A stretch of DNA of 24,888 nucleotides, from contig JBOGEX010000121.1 of assembly GCA_050741915.1 (NCBI GenBank), forward strand, positions 1 to 24,888, written 5' to 3'. A program made the position numbers and the translations under genes. This DNA comes from JACCTH01 sp050741915 (GTDB lineage Bacteria > Actinomycetota > Acidimicrobiia > Spongiisociales > ZC4RG35). Shown in pieces: positions 21,767 to 24,888 of the stretch. Under the pieces are notes generated by a model. It ran no database searches. It had not been told where the DNA came from and worked only from the letters and a program-made list of their open reading frames with translations. The stretch's first letter is position 1; each line of letters begins with the position of its first letter.

Positions 21767-23692
21767 CTATGAGACCAGCTGCGCTAGCTCGGTGAGGCTG
21801 TCGGGATTCGCCATGGCCCCCGGGTTGGCAACTTTCTCGATCGGTTGGCCCTGCAGGATTTTCTTGACCGGCAGCTCCATTTTCTTTCCCGAGACCGTGC
21901 GGGGAATCGATCCCACGAAATGAATTCGGTCGGGTACATGTCGGGGGGAGAGCTCCTCTCGCAAGGTCCGTTTGATGAGATCGGTCAACTCATCACTACT
22001 TTCGTCCGCCGCCACTAACAGCACCAGCGATCCGGCCGCGGAGCCGTCGTCGAGGTGAACTACCAGGCTGTCGGCGACGCCGGGGATGCCTTCGACCACC
22101 GAATAGAACTCAGACGTCCCCATCCGGACCCCGCCGCGATTGAGTGTGGCGTCGGAGCGGCCGCTGATGATGCAACTTCCCCTTTCCGTGATTTCGATCC
22201 AATCTCCATGGCGCCAAACCCCGGGATAGGTATCGAAGTAGGCGGCCCGGTAGGCCGAGCCATCGTCATCGTTCCAAAAGCCCACCGGCATCGATGGCAT
22301 CGGTTTGGTGATGACCAATTCCCCGGTCTCCCCCACTACCGACTTCCCCTCCTCGTCGAAGGCTTCGACCGCCATCCCCAAGTAGCGGCAGCTGATTTCT
22401 CCCTCCCAAACCGGGACCAGAGCGGCACCGCCCACGAAAGCCGTGCAGACATCGGTGCCTCCAGAAGTGGAAACCACCTTTACATCGGGTCCCACCTCGT
22501 CCCGTATCCATCGGAATCCCTCTGGCGGTAGCGGGGATCCAGTCGAGCCGAAGCATTGCAAAGAGCTCAGGTCGTGCGTCTCCCGTGGCCGGTAACCGGC
22601 CCGGAGACAGGACAACACGTAGCCGGCGCTGGCTCCCAGGGTCGTAATCCCGAAGTCCTCCACCATCTTCCAAAGTGTGCCCAGGTCTGGGTGGGCCGGG
22701 TCGCCGTCGAGAACGACCACCGTTGCACCGACCAGGAGACCGGAGATGTTGAGGTTCCACATCATCCAGCCGGTGGTCGAGTACCAGGCGAAGCGGTCGC
22801 CGGGGCCGAGTCCGTGCTGCAGGCCAAGGGCCTTGCAATGTTCGAGGGCGATGCCTCCATGACCGTGGATGATCGGCTTGGGCAGACCGGTAGTCCCGGA
22901 CGAATAGAGGACATAGAGAGGATGATCGAAGGGAACCTGAACGACGTCGAGTTCGGCTGGTTCGGCAGTAAGCGAGGACCAGTCCCCTCCTTCCTCGAGA
23001 TACCCCACCTTGATCACGTGAGCGAGACTGGGCAGCGCCCCAACGATCTCTTGAACCTGTGATCGCCGATCGACTGCCTGACCGCGATGGCGGTAGCCAT
23101 CGACGGCCAGGAGGACCCTTGGTTCGATTTGGCGGAAGCGATCGACGACGCTCCGGATTCCGAACTCCGGCGGGCAGGATGACCAGATGGCGCCGATCGA
23201 GGCGCAAGCCAGGAAGGCGACCAAACACTCCGGAATATTGGGGAGGTAGGCCACCACCCGGTCTCCCGGCTCGACCCCCAGCCTCCTCAGCCCGTTGGCG
23301 GCGGCAGCAACTTGGGCCTTGAGCTCACCGGCGGTGAGCACCGCGTCGGGCTCCCGGGTTTGCGAGCGGGCGATGAACGCCACCGCCTCCGGATCGGGCC
23401 AGGACAAGGCGGCGCGGGCGTAGTTCAGCGTCGAGCCGGCAAACCACTTCGCGCCTGGCATCGCCTCGCGGTCAAGCGGCGACTCCCACTGGTTGAGAGG
23501 GATCGAGAAATAGTCCACCACCTCGGTCCAGAACTCAGGAAGATGGTCTATCGACCACCGCCAGGCGTCCTCATAGTCCTCGAAGGCGAACGCGTGCCGA
23601 TCGGCAATCCGCCCGAGGAATTTCCCAATCCGGCTCGATTCCCAAGCATCGGGGGCGGGGGTCCAGAGGACTGGTGGTGGTTTGGCCGCCAC
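21767..23692 (-). CDS. acetoacetyl-CoA synthetase (acetoacetate-CoA ligase)
   Basis: This 641-residue ANL-superfamily enzyme forms acetoacetyl-CoA from acetoacetate, ATP and CoA, linking ketone bodies and polyhydroxybutyrate to central metabolism. The ATP-binding loop is YSSGTTGLPKP. The TSGGTDVC, HGDWIEIT and SGRSDATLNRGGVRMGTSEF motifs and the catalytic Lys near the C-terminus (SGKKMELPVKK) are present. The N-terminal ACAS-like helix region and overall length fit AACS rather than acetyl-CoA synthetase. The GTG start at 23692 has no strong ribosome site. It lies alone between two pseudogenes and shows no damage itself. Confidence 0.92.
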   Translation of the reverse strand: MAAKPPPVLWTPAPDAWESSRIGKFLGRIADRHAFAFEDYEDAWRWSIDHLPEFWTEVVDYFSIPLNQWESPLDREAMPGAKWFAGSTLNYARAALSWPDPEAVAFIARSQTREPDAVLTAGELKAQVAAAANGLRRLGVEPGDRVVAYLPNIPECLVAFLACASIGAIWSSCPPEFGIRSVVDRFRQIEPRVLLAVDGYRHRGQAVDRRSQVQEIVGALPSLAHVIKVGYLEEGGDWSSLTAEPAELDVVQVPFDHPLYVLYSSGTTGLPKPIIHGHGGIALEHCKALGLQHGLGPGDRFAWYSTTGWMMWNLNISGLLVGATVVVLDGDPAHPDLGTLWKMVEDFGITTLGASAGYVLSCLRAGYRPRETHDLSSLQCFGSTGSPLPPEGFRWIRDEVGPDVKVVSTSGGTDVCTAFVGGAALVPVWEGEISCRYLGMAVEAFDEEGKSVVGETGELVITKPMPSMPVGFWNDDDGSAYRAAYFDTYPGVWRHGDWIEITERGSCIISGRSDATLNRGGVRMGTSEFYSVVEGIPGVADSLVVHLDDGSAAGSLVLLVAADESSDELTDLIKRTLREELSPRHVPDRIHFVGSIPRTVSGKKMELPVKKILQGQPIEKVANPGAMANPDSLTELAQLVS

Positions 23693-23785
23693 CCCGGAGA
23701 CAATAGGGAACTCCCTAACGGCGGCCGGGCTGCCTAACGTTCAGCCACGCCCACCGATCTCAACCCTGAGCTGACCGCGCCACTG

Positions 23786-24625
23786 GAAGGTTTCCTACCA
23801 GTTGCCGGTGCTCGTTTGTATCACCGCCGGGCAGGTACCGGGCTCCCGATCTTTGACCACTACTACCTGCTCCCCGAGCTCGATCGGCTCGCTCACGACT
23901 TTCGCCTCATCTATTACGACCAGAGGGGGCGGGGCGGTCCGCCGTGGGAGTGGAACCCGAGGATGTCAGCATCGAAACCGAGATCGAAGACCTAGAGAGC
24001 CTTCGGCAACACTTCCACCTGGAGGGGTTCGCGGTCTTGGGACACTCGTGGGGGTCGGTGTTGGCAATGGAGTACGCCACCCGTCACCCGGAGCTGTTGT
24101 CCCATTTGGTTCTCATGAACTCTGCCCCGGTGTCTTATCGCGGCCGTTTGCTTTTGCGCCAGCACTTTCTCGACCACCGGGCCCTCTCCGACACCGAGCA
24201 GCTGCTCGCTGGCAGCGAGCGAGGGCTATCAGAGAGGCGATTTGAAAACCGAATCCGACTACTACCGGATCCATTTCCGCCTCACTTGCCCTCATCCCGC
24301 GCAATTGGAACAGATCGTTGGGCGCCTCCGATCAAACTTCACCGAGGCGAGCGTCCTCCTGGCGCGGGCAATCGAACACCGGCTCTATGACCAGACCTGG
24401 TTGGTACCCGGCTATGACCTCCTTCCCCTGATCGCCGGGCTTGACCTCCCAACCCTGGTCCTTCAAGGCGAGCACGACTTCGTTCCCGTCGAGATTCCGA
24501 CCCGGATCGCAGCTGGCATGCTCAACGGGCGCTTGACCGTTCTGGGGGGATGCGGCCACTTCGCCTATTTCCAATCACCCGACCTCGTGCGCCGCCACGT
24601 GGCTGAGTTCCTCAGGGAGAGCTGA
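23786..24625 (+). pseudogene. alpha/beta-hydrolase (proline iminopeptidase-like) pseudogene
   Basis: Three frames together spell one protein. The first, from 23786, reads EGFLPVAGARLYHRRAGTGLPI joined directly to FDHYYLLPELDRLAHDF and DQRGRG. The second, from about 23940, reads SAVGVEPEDVSIETE, then the nucleophile elbow GHSWGS and MNSAPVSYRGR. The third, from about 24212, reads ASEGYQRGDLKTESDYYRIH, then the acid region LQGEHDFVP and the His region GGCGHFAYFQSP, ending RES. The oxyanion motif HGGPG expected between LPI and FDH is missing (about eight codons). Frameshifts lie near 23937 and 24205-24215, the second inside a GCTCGCT/AGCGAGC hairpin. No standard start codon precedes the first piece. 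A dead gene, or less likely sequence error. Confidence 0.78.
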
Positions 24626-24634
24626 TCACCAGGG

Positions 24635-24888
24635 GTGAAGGCGTGGTCTTACATCGTCGGCGCCGGAGTCATCCTCGGCTTGGGGGGACCGGGGACCAAG
24701 TGGCTGATCGGCCAGGGCTTGGATCCGATCTTCCTCACCGGGGTGATCTTCGCCATCGCCGCCGTTGCCTGCCTGATGGCGCATCTTGCCTTCGGTCGAG
24801 CGCCGGCCCGGGCTTGGTTATGGGCGATGGGCCTGGGAATGGTGAGCGGATCAGGACCGGCCATATTCTTCAATCTCGGATTTCAACG
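24635..24888 (+). CDS. EamA/DMT-family transporter, N-terminal part (3' partial)
   Basis: From the GTG at 24635 the frame stays open to the window end (84 codons). It reads MKAWSYIVGAGVILGLGGPG, then KWLIGQGLDPIFLTGVIFAIAAVACL, a basic loop (GRAPARA), and another hydrophobic segment. The first two membrane segments and the order match the start of drug/metabolite transporter (EamA) proteins, ten-TM exporters of about 300 residues. It begins 9 bases after the hydrolase pseudogene stop. The ribosome site is weak, so the start is provisional. Confidence 0.55.
   Translation, partial: MKAWSYIVGAGVILGLGGPGTKWLIGQGLDPIFLTGVIFAIAAVACLMAHLAFGRAPARAWLWAMGLGMVSGSGPAIFFNLGFQ

Noticed and set aside
21290..21923. 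Long overlapping frames on both strands (122 and 178 residues) as genes
   Set aside because: Both are shadows of the DUF2383 pseudogene and the acetoacetyl-CoA synthetase end, with Arg/Ser/Pro-rich composition and no family pattern.

Overview
The window is high-GC DNA with tightly overlapped genes (repeated ATGA, GTGA and TTGA stop/start overlaps), frequent GTG starts and lipoproteins with Thr-rich linkers. It looks like a chromosomal piece of an actinobacterium, possibly an Acidimicrobiia-like lineage. That placement rests on gene style and content only, because no rRNA or other phylogenetic marker is present.

Left part (1-5451). A plus-strand cluster starts with the end of a substrate-binding/VWA lipoprotein-type gene. 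It is followed by a two-TM helical partner, 6-phosphogluconolactonase (pgl) and a secreted lipoprotein esterase, all coupled. Two nearly identical 43-nt hairpin repeats follow, then an AlkA-type DNA glycosylase. On the minus strand come a short FAD-only thioredoxin-reductase-like protein, a SHOCT-like small protein and a single-RRM RNA-binding protein.

Middle part (5452-13342, all minus strand). A 458-nt gap holds what may be a beta-propeller gene remnant. Next is a cluster of deoC, a complete aldehyde dehydrogenase and a half-length ALDH pseudo-domain; together the last two look like a split ALDH16. Upstream of deoC is a membrane class III nucleotide cyclase. Then comes an ABC-2 export system (ATPase plus two permeases).

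Sugar locus (13343-21102, plus strand). A LacI-type regulator has two palindromic operators upstream of its own start. It is coupled to a GH65 disaccharide phosphorylase, a sugar-binding lipoprotein, two CUT1 permeases and a DUF624/YesL-like membrane protein. The predicted logic is import of an alpha-linked disaccharide followed by phosphorolysis to glucose-1-phosphate. No ATPase and no phosphoglucomutase are in the locus. The second permease carries about 130 extra residues with four predicted membrane segments. A perfect 17-bp hairpin separates the binding-protein gene from the permease genes.

Right part (21103-24888). A 23-nt fragment resembling the 3' end of a tRNA directly abuts a broken DUF2383 (PA2169-like) gene that has a nonsense codon and a frameshift. 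Then come acetoacetyl-CoA synthetase (minus strand), an alpha/beta-hydrolase (proline-iminopeptidase-like) pseudogene that has lost its oxyanion motif and has two frameshifts, and the start of an EamA-like transporter cut by the window edge. This end looks like a decaying, possibly recombined segment.
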